DNA of 64,000 nt from Achromobacter spanius (GTDB lineage Bacteria; Pseudomonadota; Gammaproteobacteria; Burkholderiales; Burkholderiaceae_B): the NCBI RefSeq assembly GCF_029637605.1, contig NZ_CP121261.1, forward strand, positions 992,001 through 1,056,000, read 5' to 3'. Under the pieces are notes generated by a model. It worked only from the letters and a program-made list of their open reading frames with translations. It made no database searches and was not told the origin of the DNA. The position numbers were made by a program, and so were the translations under genes. How positions within the stretch are numbered: position 1 is the first letter of the stretch; every line of letters begins with the position of its first letter. Positions 28,912 through 37,972 of this stretch are shown here, piece after piece.

Positions 28912-30039
28912 ATGTTCCTGACATCCACCAAACCACAAGAAGAACGAATCAAATGCCTGCTGGTCGACGACGTGCCCGAAAACCTGGTGGCGCTGGAAGC
29001 GCTGCTGGATAGCAGCCGGGTCCAGGTGCTGAAGGCGCAGTCCGGCCCCGAAGCGCTTGAACTGCTGCTGAACCATGGCGACGTCGCCCTGGCCCTGCTG
29101 GATGTACAAATGCCCGACATGAACGGCTTCGAACTGGCCGAACTGATCCGGGGCAGCGAGCGCACCCGCCACATTCCGCTGATCTTCATTACGGCAGGCT
29201 CGCGCGAGCAGAACTGGCAATTCCGTGGCTACGAAAGCGGCGCCGTGGACTTCCTGTACAAGCCCATCGACCCGCACATGCTGCGCATGAAGGCCAATGT
29301 GTTTTTCGAATTGCACGAGCGCAAGCGCGCGCTGGCGCAGCAGTTGGAAGAACGCACCGAAGCCCTGCGCATCAACGAGATGTTCATGGCGGTGCTAAGC
29401 CACGACCTGCGCACCCCCTTGCAGTCCATCGTCATGGGCGCGTCGCTGTTGCAGCGGCAGAACGACCCGACGCGCGTGGCGGGCCTGGCTCAGCGCATGC
29501 TGCAAAGCAGCGAGCGTATGGCGCGGCTGATCGAAGACCTGCTGGACGTGACGCGCATTCGCCAGACGGGCGGCCTGACGCTGGCATCCGCCCAGCAGCG
29601 CCTGGATACGCTGGTGCGCCGCACGGTGGACGAAGCGCAGACGGGCTTTCCCGATCGCCAGATCGAATGCGATTGCGTGGGCGACATGACGGGCGTGTGG
29701 GACGGCGAACGCCTGTGCCAGGTGTTTGCCAACCTGATCGGCAACGCCTTGCATCACGGTGAGCGCGATGTGCCAGTACACGTGCAGGCCGATGGCGCGG
29801 CGGCGGACCGGGTGACCGTGACCGTCAGCAATGGCGGCACGATTGCCCCGGCCTTGCTGCCGCACCTGTTCAACCCGTTTCGCAGCGGCGAGCGACGAAC
29901 GGATAGCCACAACGGGCTGGGCCTGGGGCTGTTCATCGCGCAGCAGATCGTGCTGAGCCACGGCGGGCGCATCAACGTGGAATCCCGCGACGGCATCACG
30001 CGCTTTCGCGTGGAGCTGCCGCGCGGGGTTGCCGCGTAG
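28912..30039 (+). CDS. Receiver-domain histidine kinase (REC-HisKA-HATPase)
   Basis: A 375-residue soluble protein. The N-terminal receiver has Asp64 in LALLDVQMPD, followed by a coiled linker, then HisKA with His164 in VLSHDLRTPLQS and an HATPase domain (NGLGLGLFIAQQIVLSHGG). There are no membrane segments. It probably receives a phosphate from, or passes one to, the large hybrid kinase encoded upstream. It is 20 bp downstream of the CheB gene and ends the cluster at a 36-bp palindrome. Confidence 0.9.
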   Translation: MFLTSTKPQEERIKCLLVDDVPENLVALEALLDSSRVQVLKAQSGPEALELLLNHGDVALALLDVQMPDMNGFELAELIRGSERTRHIPLIFITAGSREQNWQFRGYESGAVDFLYKPIDPHMLRMKANVFFELHERKRALAQQLEERTEALRINEMFMAVLSHDLRTPLQSIVMGASLLQRQNDPTRVAGLAQRMLQSSERMARLIEDLLDVTRIRQTGGLTLASAQQRLDTLVRRTVDEAQTGFPDRQIECDCVGDMTGVWDGERLCQVFANLIGNALHHGERDVPVHVQADGAAADRVTVTVSNGGTIAPALLPHLFNPFRSGERRTDSHNGLGLGLFIAQQIVLSHGGRINVESRDGITRFRVELPRGVAA

Positions 30040-30061
30040 CGCGGCCAGGCCACCGGCGCGC

Positions 30062-30097
30062 CGGCCGGCGAACCGGCGGCCGCCGGTTCGCCGGCCG
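30062..30097. terminator. Perfect 36-bp palindrome between converging genes
   Basis: Every base from 30062 to 30097 is matched by its reverse complement (centre GGCC at 30078-30081), giving a 16-bp GC-rich stem with a 4-nt loop. No U-tract follows on either strand, so it may act as a Rho-assisted or hairpin-only stop for both neighbours. Confidence 0.6.
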
Positions 30098-30117
30098 CCA
30101 GATTGCCGCGTCTTCGA

Positions 30118-32520
30118 TTAGAACTCCGCCGACACCGACAGCAGCACCGTCCGGGGTGCGCCAACGGTCAGGCCTTCGCGCGCGGCGGACTGCCAGTAGT
30201 TCTTGTTGAACACGTTTTCCACCGTGGCCCGCACCACCATCGGCGTGCCGTTGGCGTTGAACGCATAGCGCGCGCCTAGATCGAAGCGCGTCCACCCCGG
30301 AATCGTCTGCGTGTTGCCCACGTCCACGTACTGCTCGGTGGTGCGCAGCATGCGCGCGGTCAGGGTCAGGCCTTGCAGGAAGGGCGTGTCCCATTCCGCC
30401 GCCGCGTTGAATTGAAAGCGCGGCACGGCCGGTGCGTGGTTGCCATCGTTGACGCCGCCTTCCGTGCGCGTCAGGCGCGCGTCGGTGTAGGCCACGCCGC
30501 CCAACAGGCGTACGCCGGGCGCGGCGTCGCCTTGCACCAGCAATTCCAGGCCGCGGTTGCGCTGCTGGCCGTTGGATACGTAGCGCAGCGAGGCCGGATC
30601 CAGGTAGCTGCTGGGTTTTTCAATCTGGAACGCGCTGAGCGTGGTGGAGAATTCGCCGAAGTCGTACTTGCCGCCCACTTCGATCTGCTTGGCCATTTCC
30701 GGGGCGAACATTTCGCCCGCGTTGACGGCGCCTTCGGGCGCGGTCGCGCCCTGGCTCAGCCCTTCGATGTAGTTGCCATACAGCGACAGGCGTTGCGTGG
30801 GGCGCACCGTCAAGGCAAAGGCGGGCGTGACGGCTGACTTCTTGTATTCCGACGAGGTGCGGCCCGTGGCGGCATCGAAGTTGGTTGATTCGATGCGCTG
30901 GTGCCGGAAGCCCGCGATGATCTGGACGCGGTCATCAGCAAACGACAGCTTGTCGGCCAGCGCCACGCTGTACAGGCGCGACTCGCTGGTGCGGGGCAGG
31001 TCGCCGGGCCGCGCGATGTTCGGCTTGGGCAGATCGGCCGGGTCGTACAGGTTTGAAAAGATGGTGGTCGAACGGATGCGCGCCGACGAATAGTCGATGT
31101 CCAGCGCGCTGGCACTGATCGAGGGCTCGTGCTTGACCGGGCCGGTGTTGAAGCGACCACGCAGGCCGACTTCGCCCGTCTTGCTCAGCAACGATTCATT
31201 CAAGCGGGCGGGCACGGCGCCGATGTCGCCGTTGGTGTCCAGCATCAGCCAGCTGGTTTGCAGGCTTTCAAAATCATGCTTGCGCGCGCCGATTGCGCCG
31301 TACACCGTCCAATCCGGCGTCAGGTCGTATTCGGCGCGCAGCGCGCCCGACCATTCCTTGGTTTTCCAATAGGTCCACGACGGGAAGAAATTGCGGCGCG
31401 CGTCGGGCGCGGAACCGATGTCCGTGCCCGGCGCCGGCGCGAACAGCAGGCCGCTGCGCGCGTCGGTATTGCGGTTCTGATAGTTGATGTCGCCATCCAC
31501 CCGGAAGCGTTCGCCTTGGTAGTCCAGGCCCAGCGCCACCGCGCCCAGGGTTTCCTTGGAGCCGTCCTGGGGCAGGTCGCCATCGCTGCCGGCCACGTTC
31601 AGGCGCACGCCCCATTCCTTGCTGTCGCCATAGCGGCGCGCCAGGTCGGCGTGGACGCCGAACTGCGAGTCGCCGATGTAGTTGACCGTGTAACGGTTAA
31701 GCGGTTCGACCCCGGCGCGCTTGGGCACCAGGTTGATGGCTCCGCCCACCGAGCCGTAAGGGGCCATGCCGTTGAGCAGGGCATTGGGGCCGCGCAGCAC
31801 TTCCACGCGCTCGACGCCGATCAGCGAGCTGGCGTTGCGCGGCGATACGCCGTACAGACCGTTGAACGACACGTCGTAGTTAAACAGCGTGAATCCGCGG
31901 ATGTTGAACTCGTCGCGCCCCGCGCCGCGTGAATAGGTGTTGCGCACAGACGGGTCGTTGACCAGCACGTCGCCGATGTTCTGCGCCTGCTGGTCTTCGA
32001 TCAGCTTGGCGGTGTATTGCGTGGCGCTGAAGGGCGTGTCCATGTCGCTCATATTGCCCAGCAGCCCGACCCGGCCGCCCGTGGCCACCTGGCCGCCCGC
32101 GTAGGCGGGGGGCAGGCCGCTGCCCAGCGCGCTGCCGGTCACGGTCACGGGTTCCAGCGTGGCGGTGCCCGCGTCGGGGATGGCGGACAGGCGGAACTGG
32201 TTGGGCGCCTCGCGCGTGGCGCGCAGGCCGGTGCCGGCCAGGGCCTGGCTCAAGGCGTCGGCGCGCGAATAGCGTCCGCGCACGCCGCCGCTTTGGCGGC
32301 CGGCCAGCAGTTGCGGCGGGGCGGCCAGCAAGATGCCGGTTTCATTGGCCAGGCGGGTCAGCACTTGGCCCACGGGGGCAGCGGGAATGTCGAAGGTCAG
32401 CAGTTCGCTGGCCTGGCCGGCGCCCGCGGCCGTGGGCTGGGCATGCAGGGCCGGTGCCCAGATCGCCGACAGGGCGAGGGCCAGCGCCAGCGTGGGGGCA
32501 GGGGTAAATCGATGAGACAT
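30118..32520 (-). CDS. TonB-dependent siderophore receptor with STN signalling domain
   Basis: An 800-residue outer-membrane receptor. It has a signal peptide (cleavage near LHA|Q), a secretin/TonB short N-terminal domain (about 38-112, LLTFDIPAAPVGQVLTRLA) that contacts a FecR protein, a plug domain (about 140-280, with FNIRGFTLFNYDVSFNGLYG and VERVEVLRGPNALL), and a 22-strand barrel ending in SVSAEF. It imports a ferric siderophore using TonB energy and signals through the FecR/FecI pair encoded upstream on the same strand. Confidence 0.93.
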   Translation of the reverse strand: MSHRFTPAPTLALALALSAIWAPALHAQPTAAGAGQASELLTFDIPAAPVGQVLTRLANETGILLAAPPQLLAGRQSGGVRGRYSRADALSQALAGTGLRATREAPNQFRLSAIPDAGTATLEPVTVTGSALGSGLPPAYAGGQVATGGRVGLLGNMSDMDTPFSATQYTAKLIEDQQAQNIGDVLVNDPSVRNTYSRGAGRDEFNIRGFTLFNYDVSFNGLYGVSPRNASSLIGVERVEVLRGPNALLNGMAPYGSVGGAINLVPKRAGVEPLNRYTVNYIGDSQFGVHADLARRYGDSKEWGVRLNVAGSDGDLPQDGSKETLGAVALGLDYQGERFRVDGDINYQNRNTDARSGLLFAPAPGTDIGSAPDARRNFFPSWTYWKTKEWSGALRAEYDLTPDWTVYGAIGARKHDFESLQTSWLMLDTNGDIGAVPARLNESLLSKTGEVGLRGRFNTGPVKHEPSISASALDIDYSSARIRSTTIFSNLYDPADLPKPNIARPGDLPRTSESRLYSVALADKLSFADDRVQIIAGFRHQRIESTNFDAATGRTSSEYKKSAVTPAFALTVRPTQRLSLYGNYIEGLSQGATAPEGAVNAGEMFAPEMAKQIEVGGKYDFGEFSTTLSAFQIEKPSSYLDPASLRYVSNGQQRNRGLELLVQGDAAPGVRLLGGVAYTDARLTRTEGGVNDGNHAPAVPRFQFNAAAEWDTPFLQGLTLTARMLRTTEQYVDVGNTQTIPGWTRFDLGARYAFNANGTPMVVRATVENVFNKNYWQSAAREGLTVGAPRTVLLSVSAEF

Positions 32521-32637
32521 GACGGAACCTGTGCGCGCTTGCGAAAAAGGGAAAGGAAGTTGGCAATGTCCTGTGTTGCAGGAGCTCTCACTTTCCTAAA
32601 TCGAACCTGGCTTCAAAACCCGGAACCACCGCGCGGA

Positions 32638-32655
32638 TTTTTTTGATATTTTTTT
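32638..32655. promoter_or_regulatory. Two phased A/T tracts upstream of the receptor gene
   Basis: Two 7-base T runs (32638-32644 and 32649-32655) are 11 bp apart centre to centre, so on the minus strand two A7 tracts sit in helical phase about 120-135 bp before the receptor start. This should bend DNA or act as an UP-like element for the receptor promoter. I could not assign a FecI-type -35/-10. Confidence 0.4.
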
Positions 32656-33648
32656 CTACGCACGCGGTTCAAGGCTGATCCACCAGGGCAGGGTGCGCTG
32701 CAGGCGGATGGGCAGCACAGAGGCCAGCATGTCCAGCGCGCGGTCCACGTCGTTCAGCGGATAGCTGCCGAATACCGGCAGATCCCGCAGTTGCGGTGAA
32801 AGGCCCAGGTGCCCGGGGTGGTAGCGGCGCAGGGCGGCCACCACCTCTGACAGCGGAGTGCCGTCGGCCAACAGCAAGCCTTGGCGCCAGCTTTCCCGCG
32901 CGGGGTCGGCCGGCGTCATGGGTTGCAAGGTGTCGCGGGTGAAGCGCGCCTGCCGGCCCGCCGAGACGACTTCGCTGGCGCCCGAGCGCAAGGCGGTCAC
33001 GCGGACCGCGCCGTCATAGACGGCAACCAGCGTGTCCGCGTCGGCCTCGCTGACCGAAAAGCGCGTGCCAAGGGCTTGCAGCGAGCCTTGTCCCGTGTCC
33101 ACGAAAAACGGGCGCAGCGGGTCTTTGCCGGTATCGATGAGGATTTCGCCCGCCACCAGTTGCAGCCGGCGCTGCGTGCCGCTGTAGGCCACATTGAAGG
33201 CGCTGAGCGCGTTGATCCAGACGCGGGTGCCGTCGGCCAAGGTGACTTGCCGCGTTTCGCCCACGCCGGCCCGGTAGTCCGTGCCCCATAGCGTGGCCAA
33301 GGTGGACAAGGGCGTCTGGCGCCATGCGCTCCAGCCCAACCACGACAGGCCGAAGGCCGCGCCCAAGCCCAGCAAGACCTGGCGCCGACGGCGCGGCGCG
33401 GCGCTGATGGCCTGGTGGAACGCCGACACGGCGGCGTCGCGGTCGGGGCTGGTCTGCAAGGGGGTGAAGCGGCGGTCGATACGTTCCACGTAGCTCCAGG
33501 CCTGCCGCTGCTCGGCGCCCCGGTCCAGCCATTGGCGCCATTGCTGGCGCTCGGCCGAAGACGCCTGGCCGGTACGCAGCAAGGCGTACCACTCGGCGGC
33601 TTCTTCCATGACGTCGTGCGCGGGTTCGGACGCGGCCAGGGTGCTCAT
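32656..33648 (-). CDS. FecR-family anti-sigma / sigma-regulator
   Basis: About 330 residues. A cytoplasmic N-terminal DUF4880 segment (EEAAEWYALLRTGQASSAERQQWRQWL) binds the sigma factor. One membrane helix follows (about 90-110), then the periplasmic FecR domain (VTLADGTRVWINALSAFNVAYSGTQRRLQLVAGEILIDTGKD). It transmits the receptor's substrate-bound state to the sigma factor. The start at 33648 overlaps the sigma stop (ATGA), preferred over an upstream Met at 33771. Confidence 0.92.
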   Translation of the reverse strand: MSTLAASEPAHDVMEEAAEWYALLRTGQASSAERQQWRQWLDRGAEQRQAWSYVERIDRRFTPLQTSPDRDAAVSAFHQAISAAPRRRRQVLLGLGAAFGLSWLGWSAWRQTPLSTLATLWGTDYRAGVGETRQVTLADGTRVWINALSAFNVAYSGTQRRLQLVAGEILIDTGKDPLRPFFVDTGQGSLQALGTRFSVSEADADTLVAVYDGAVRVTALRSGASEVVSAGRQARFTRDTLQPMTPADPARESWRQGLLLADGTPLSEVVAALRRYHPGHLGLSPQLRDLPVFGSYPLNDVDRALDMLASVLPIRLQRTLPWWISLEPRA

Positions 33649-34253
33649 GTCGTGGCGGGGGAGGGGGTAATTGATTCGTCGGCCACGCGGTCCGCCTGGC
33701 CGTGGCTTAGGTCGTTTGTCGTGTCGTCGCTCAGCCCGGCGGCCAGCCGGGCTTCGAGCTTCATGCAGCACAGCATGGCGCGCGCCACGTACTTGCGCAC
33801 CATGCGGGCGGATACCTTGAGCGTGTCGGCCACTTCCTGGTCAGTCATTTCGCAGGCCACTGCCATGACGAATGCGTGCGCAACCTTGGGTGGCAGCTCG
33901 CGCAGCATGGTGTCGATTTCGCCCAGCGCCTCAAGCACCATGGCCTGGTCCTCGGCGGACGACACGGTGGGTTCGGGTTGTTTGGCCAGTGTGTCCAGCC
34001 AGGCCTGTTCCAGGCTGCGGCGGCGCCATAGGTCCACGCACATGCCATTGGCCATCTTGCGCAAGTAGCTGCGCGCCTGCTGCGGGGTGTCGAAGTGGCA
34101 GGGGCGGGTCAAGAGGCGCACGAAAGCGTCGTGCGCCAGGTCCGCCGCGTCGGCTGCGTTGCCCAGGCGCCAATTCACCCAGGCCAGCAACCAATGGTGA
34201 TGGTTGCCGTACAGGTGTTCAAAGTCCTGGGACAAAGGGAGGGCAGCGCTCAA
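33645..34253 (-). CDS. FecI-type ECF sigma factor
   Basis: A 202-residue extracytoplasmic-function sigma factor. Region 2 covers YGNHHHWLLAWVNWRLGNAADAADLAHDAFVRLL and region 4 covers LRELPPKVAHAFVMAVACEMTDQEVADTLKVSARMVRKYVARAM. The C-terminal ~30 residues after the sigma-4 helix are an extra acidic tail. It directs transcription of the receptor gene when the FecR signal arrives. Iron control is expected from the Fur box at 34322-34340. Confidence 0.93.
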   Translation of the reverse strand: MSAALPLSQDFEHLYGNHHHWLLAWVNWRLGNAADAADLAHDAFVRLLTRPCHFDTPQQARSYLRKMANGMCVDLWRRRSLEQAWLDTLAKQPEPTVSSAEDQAMVLEALGEIDTMLRELPPKVAHAFVMAVACEMTDQEVADTLKVSARMVRKYVARAMLCCMKLEARLAAGLSDDTTNDLSHGQADRVADESITPSPATT

Positions 34254-34321
34254 GATCCCGCTCGCTCGCGATTAGTGTCCGCATCAACTGACTGGCTCGC
34301 CTGAACGGGCCGGTCATTAAT

Positions 34322-34340
34322 GCTAATGCGAACACTTATC
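34322..34340. promoter_or_regulatory. Fur box upstream of the FecI-type sigma gene
   Basis: GCTAATGCGAACACTTATC matches 13 of 19 positions of the Fur consensus GATAATGATAATCATTATC. It lies about 70-90 bp before the sigma gene start, where a repressor would cover the promoter under iron-replete conditions. No other feature was found in the 167-bp gap 34254-34420. Confidence 0.7.
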
Positions 34341-34420
34341 AATTATTTAACGAGCGCAGATTATGGCTTGCCCCCCGTGGCCTTGGCAACCCGGGATAAA
34401 ACCAGTGTGGCGCCGCGGCG

Positions 34421-36004
34421 TCAGGCTGGTGTCATCACCCCATCGACCATGCGCGTGAGCGACAGCGGGTTGGCGCGCTTGACGCCGTCGGGCAGCAGCG
34501 CGTCGGGCAGGTCCTGATAGCAGACCGGGCGCAGGAAGCGGCGGATCGCGGTGGCGCCCACCGACGTGGACGCCGGGTTCGACGTGGCCGGGAAGGGGCC
34601 GCCATGCACCATGGCGTGGCTGACTTCCACGCCGGTCGGGTAGCCATTGGCCAGGATGCGGCCGGCCTTGCGTTCCAGCACGGGCAGCAGCGCTTGGGCT
34701 TGCGCCACGTCGGCCTCGTCCACGAACAGGGTGGCCGTCAACTGGCCTTCCAGGTGCTCGGCCACGGCCGTCATCTGGGCCACGTCGCGGCAGGCCACCA
34801 CCAGCGAGGCGGGGCCGAATACTTCGGCTTCCAGTTCGTGCGACGCCAGGAAGCGGTCGGCCTGCGTACCGAACACGACCGCGCCGGCCGCGTTGGCATC
34901 GGGTTTGGACGCTTCGCCCCGGCCCAGCGTCGTGACGCTTGCGTGCTTGGCCAGCGCGTCGGCGCCGTCCTGGTAGGCGGCAAAGATGCCAGGGGTAAGC
35001 ATGGTGGCCGCGCCCTTGGCCTTGACGGCTTCGGCGGCGGCCGCGCGGAAGCGGTCCAGTGCCGGGCCTTCCACGCCGATCACCAGGCCGGGATTGGTGC
35101 AGAACTGGCCCACGCCCATCGCCAGCGAATCCACAAACCCACGGGCGATGGCTTCGGCGCGCGCGTCCAGGGCGGCCGGCATCAGAAACACCGGGTTGAT
35201 GCTGGACATTTCGGCGTAGACGGGAATCGGCACCGGGCGGGCATTAGCGGCGGCAACCAGCGCCAGGCCCCCTCGGCGCGAACCGGTGAAGCCGACGGCG
35301 GCAATGGCCGGGTGCGAGACGAGCGCGGTACCGATTTCGCTACCGGCGCCAAACAGCAACGAGAACGTGCCTTCGGGCAAGCCGTGCTTGGCGACGGCGG
35401 CCTGGATCACCCGGCCCACCATTTCAGAGGCGCCGGGGTGCGCGTTGTGCGCCTTGACGATAACGGGGCAACCGGCGGCCAGCGCCGATGCGGTGTCACC
35501 GCCCGCCACCGAGAAGGCCAGCGGGAAGTTGCTGGCGCCGAACACCGCCACGGGGCCCAGCGGCACGTTAGCCAAGCGCAGGTCAGCGCGCGGCAGCGGC
35601 TGGCGTTCGGGTTGCGCGGGGTCGATGGTGGCGTCCAGGAAGTAGCCGTCGCGCACCACGCGGGCGAACAGGCGCAACTGGCCCACGGTACGGCCACGCT
35701 CACCTTGCAGGCGCGCCACGGGCAGGCCGGTTTCCAGGTGCGTGCGTTCAATCAGCGCGTCGCCCAGCGCCAGGATGCCTTCGGCGATGCTTTCCAGGAA
35801 CTGCGCGCGGGTTTCCAGCGGCGCGGCGCGATAGGGGTCAAAGGCGGCGCGGGCCAATTCGGCGGCGCGCGCGACGTCGTCCGCCGAGCCCGCGGGGAAG
35901 GCGGGCTCCAGGCGTTCGCCGGTGGCGGGGTTGATGGCGTGTTGCGCCGCGCCCGAGCCCAGGACGGCGCTTTTGCCGATCAGCATTTGGCCGGTCAGGG
36001 TCAT
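34421..36004 (-). CDS. 2,5-dioxovalerate (alpha-ketoglutarate semialdehyde) dehydrogenase
   Basis: About 527 residues, the length and N-terminal sequence ([16 protein letters not shown]) of the hexarate/pentose-pathway aldehyde dehydrogenases. It oxidises 2,5-dioxopentanoate to 2-oxoglutarate with NAD(P). The Cys nucleophile lies in GQFCTNPG and the general-base Glu in [40 protein letters not shown] binds the cofactor. GGAGA precedes the ATG at 36004. It uses the product of KdgD (21572-22486) and is divergent from garD, sharing the operator motif. Confidence 0.92.
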   Translation of the reverse strand: MTLTGQMLIGKSAVLGSGAAQHAINPATGERLEPAFPAGSADDVARAAELARAAFDPYRAAPLETRAQFLESIAEGILALGDALIERTHLETGLPVARLQGERGRTVGQLRLFARVVRDGYFLDATIDPAQPERQPLPRADLRLANVPLGPVAVFGASNFPLAFSVAGGDTASALAAGCPVIVKAHNAHPGASEMVGRVIQAAVAKHGLPEGTFSLLFGAGSEIGTALVSHPAIAAVGFTGSRRGGLALVAAANARPVPIPVYAEMSSINPVFLMPAALDARAEAIARGFVDSLAMGVGQFCTNPGLVIGVEGPALDRFRAAAAEAVKAKGAATMLTPGIFAAYQDGADALAKHASVTTLGRGEASKPDANAAGAVVFGTQADRFLASHELEAEVFGPASLVVACRDVAQMTAVAEHLEGQLTATLFVDEADVAQAQALLPVLERKAGRILANGYPTGVEVSHAMVHGGPFPATSNPASTSVGATAIRRFLRPVCYQDLPDALLPDGVKRANPLSLTRMVDGVMTPA

Positions 36005-36069
36005 GATGAATTCTCCAAAAAAGACAGCCCCTGGTCGGGGGCATAGGTGCACGGTAGATGCCGCGTTGA

Positions 36070-36087
36070 ATGTAAGTCATCGTACAA
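36070..36087. promoter_or_regulatory. Hexarate-regulon operator, site B1 (dehydrogenase side)
   Basis: ATGTAAG-TCAT-CGTACAA: half-site CGTACAA perfect, the other half matches 5 of 7. The TCAT spacer and flanks are the same as site A1 at the kdgD promoter. Confidence 0.66.
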
Positions 36088-36189
36088 CACGAAACGCCCC
36101 AGTTTCAAGATGATTGCTCTATGTATGTACTTGTAGACAAGGGGAAACCCCAAATTTATTCATCCCCTATTTCGCGGATATTCTCATGG

Positions 36190-36207
36190 TTGTACGATAA
36201 CGTATCG
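36190..36207. promoter_or_regulatory. Hexarate-regulon operator, site B2 (garD side)
   Basis: TTGTACG-ATAA-CGTATCG: left half perfect, right half 4 of 7. It lies 55 bp upstream of the garD ATG, comparable to site A2 in front of the Bug receptor gene. Confidence 0.65.
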
Positions 36208-36262
36208 GATGCGCGGATTCGCGTGCATCGCTGCGTATCTCCCCAAGGCGAAAGGATTTTTC

Positions 36263-37837
36263 ATGCAGGTTGCGGCAGACCAAACACCGGTGCTTATCAA
36301 GATTCACCCGCAAGACAATGTGGCGATCGTGGCCAATGAAGGGGGGCTGCCCGCCGGCACGGTGTTGCCCGACGGCTTGCAATTGGTGGATGCCGTGCCG
36401 CAAGGGCACAAGGTGGCCTTGCAAGACCTGGCCGAAGGCGAACCCGTGGTGCGCTACAACGTGGTGGTCGGCTTTGCCGCCAAGGACCTGCCGCGCGGAA
36501 GCTGGATCAACGAGCGCGTCACCACCATGCCCACCGCGCGCACCTTGCAAGACCTGCCCGTGGGCACGCGCATCGCGCCGCTGCCGCCGCTGGAAGGCTA
36601 TACGTTCGAGGGTTACCGCAACGCCGACGGCACCGTGGGCACACGCAATATCCTGGCCATCAGCACCACGGTGCAATGCGTGCAGGGCGTGGTCGAACAC
36701 GCCGTGGCGCGCATCCGCCAGGAACTGTTGCCGCGCTATCCCAACGTGGACGACGTGGTCGGCATCGAACACACCTACGGCTGCGGCGTGGCCATTGATG
36801 CCCCCGGCGCGGCGATTCCCATCCGCACCCTGCACAACATTGCCCGCAACCCGAATTTTGGCGGCACGTCCATGGTGGTCAGCCTGGGCTGCGAAAAGCT
36901 GCAACCCGAACGGCTGCTGGCGCCGGGCGCCATTCCGATCCGCGCGGGCGAGGGCATGGGCGCTGACGGCGAAGGCGTGGACACCATCGTGCTGCAAGAC
37001 GAAGAGAACGTTGGCTTTCAGTCGATGATCGACCTGATCATGCGCACGGCCGAACGCCATCTGCAAAAGCTGAACGCGCGCCGCCGCGAAACCTGCCCGG
37101 TGTCGGACCTGACGGTAGGCGTGCAATGCGGCGGCAGCGACGCCTTTTCGGGCTTGACGGCCAACCCCGCCGTGGGTTTCGCCACCGACCTGCTGGTGCG
37201 TGCGGGCGGCACGGTGATGTTCTCCGAGACCACCGAAGTGCGCGACGGCATCGACCAATTGACCGCGCGCGCGGCCACGCCCGAAGTGGCCGACGCGCTG
37301 GTTCGCGAGATGGCCTGGTACGACGATTACCTGCAACGCGGCATGGCCGACCGCAGCGCCAACACCAGCCCGGGCAACAAGAAGGGCGGCTTGTCGAACA
37401 TCGTGGAAAAGGCGATGGGGTCGATCGTGAAGTCGGGCTCGTCGCCCATTCATGGCGTGCTGTCGCCCGGCAACCGCCTGACGCAAAAGGGCTTGATCTT
37501 TGCCGCCACGCCCGCCAGCGATTTCATCTGCGGCACGCTGCAACTGGCCGCCGGCATGAACCTGCACATCTTCACTACCGGGCGCGGTACCCCCTATGGC
37601 CTGGCGCAGGTGCCAGTCATCAAGGTGGCCACGCGCGACAGCCTGGCGCGCCGCTGGCATGACCTGATGGACGTGAACGCCGGCCGCATCGCCACCGGCC
37701 AGGCGTCTATCGAAGACGTGGGTTGGGAGCTGTTTCGCCTGATGCTGGACGTGGCCAGCGGCCGCCAGCAGACCTGTGCGGAAAAGCTCAAGCTGCACAA
37801 CGCCCTGGCGCTGTTCAACCCTGGGCCGGTGACTTAA
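36263..37837 (+). CDS. garD: Galactarate dehydratase
   Basis: A 524-residue UxaA/GarD-family enzyme, nearly the length of E. coli GarD. It dehydrates galactarate (meso-galactarate) to 5-dehydro-4-deoxy-D-glucarate, the KdgD substrate. The N-terminal SAF-like domain (about 1-90) precedes the catalytic part with [34 protein letters not shown] and [24 protein letters not shown] lies 6 nt before the ATG at 36263, so the start 18 codons upstream is rejected. The enzyme family is metal-dependent and cytoplasmic. Confidence 0.94.
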   Translation: MQVAADQTPVLIKIHPQDNVAIVANEGGLPAGTVLPDGLQLVDAVPQGHKVALQDLAEGEPVVRYNVVVGFAAKDLPRGSWINERVTTMPTARTLQDLPVGTRIAPLPPLEGYTFEGYRNADGTVGTRNILAISTTVQCVQGVVEHAVARIRQELLPRYPNVDDVVGIEHTYGCGVAIDAPGAAIPIRTLHNIARNPNFGGTSMVVSLGCEKLQPERLLAPGAIPIRAGEGMGADGEGVDTIVLQDEENVGFQSMIDLIMRTAERHLQKLNARRRETCPVSDLTVGVQCGGSDAFSGLTANPAVGFATDLLVRAGGTVMFSETTEVRDGIDQLTARAATPEVADALVREMAWYDDYLQRGMADRSANTSPGNKKGGLSNIVEKAMGSIVKSGSSPIHGVLSPGNRLTQKGLIFAATPASDFICGTLQLAAGMNLHIFTTGRGTPYGLAQVPVIKVATRDSLARRWHDLMDVNAGRIATGQASIEDVGWELFRLMLDVASGRQQTCAEKLKLHNALALFNPGPVT

Positions 37838-37852
37838 GGGCCGGAGGGCCGC

Positions 37853-37874
37853 AGCCCGCTACGGGCAGCGGGCT
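37853..37874 (+). terminator. Hairpin after garD
   Basis: AGCCCGCT-ACGGGC-AGCGGGCT is a perfect 8-bp stem 16 bp after the garD stop. No U-tract follows, so it may only reduce readthrough into the SMP-30 gene 100 bp on. Just downstream CGCTTATC is repeated twice (37911-37928). Confidence 0.4.
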
Positions 37875-37972
37875 CGCCGCCCACTTAGGGCCGCAGGCCC
37901 GCCACCTGCCGCTTATCCGCTTATCCGCTAGCCCGCATTGCCATCGCACTACACCGACAAAAGGAGACACCG

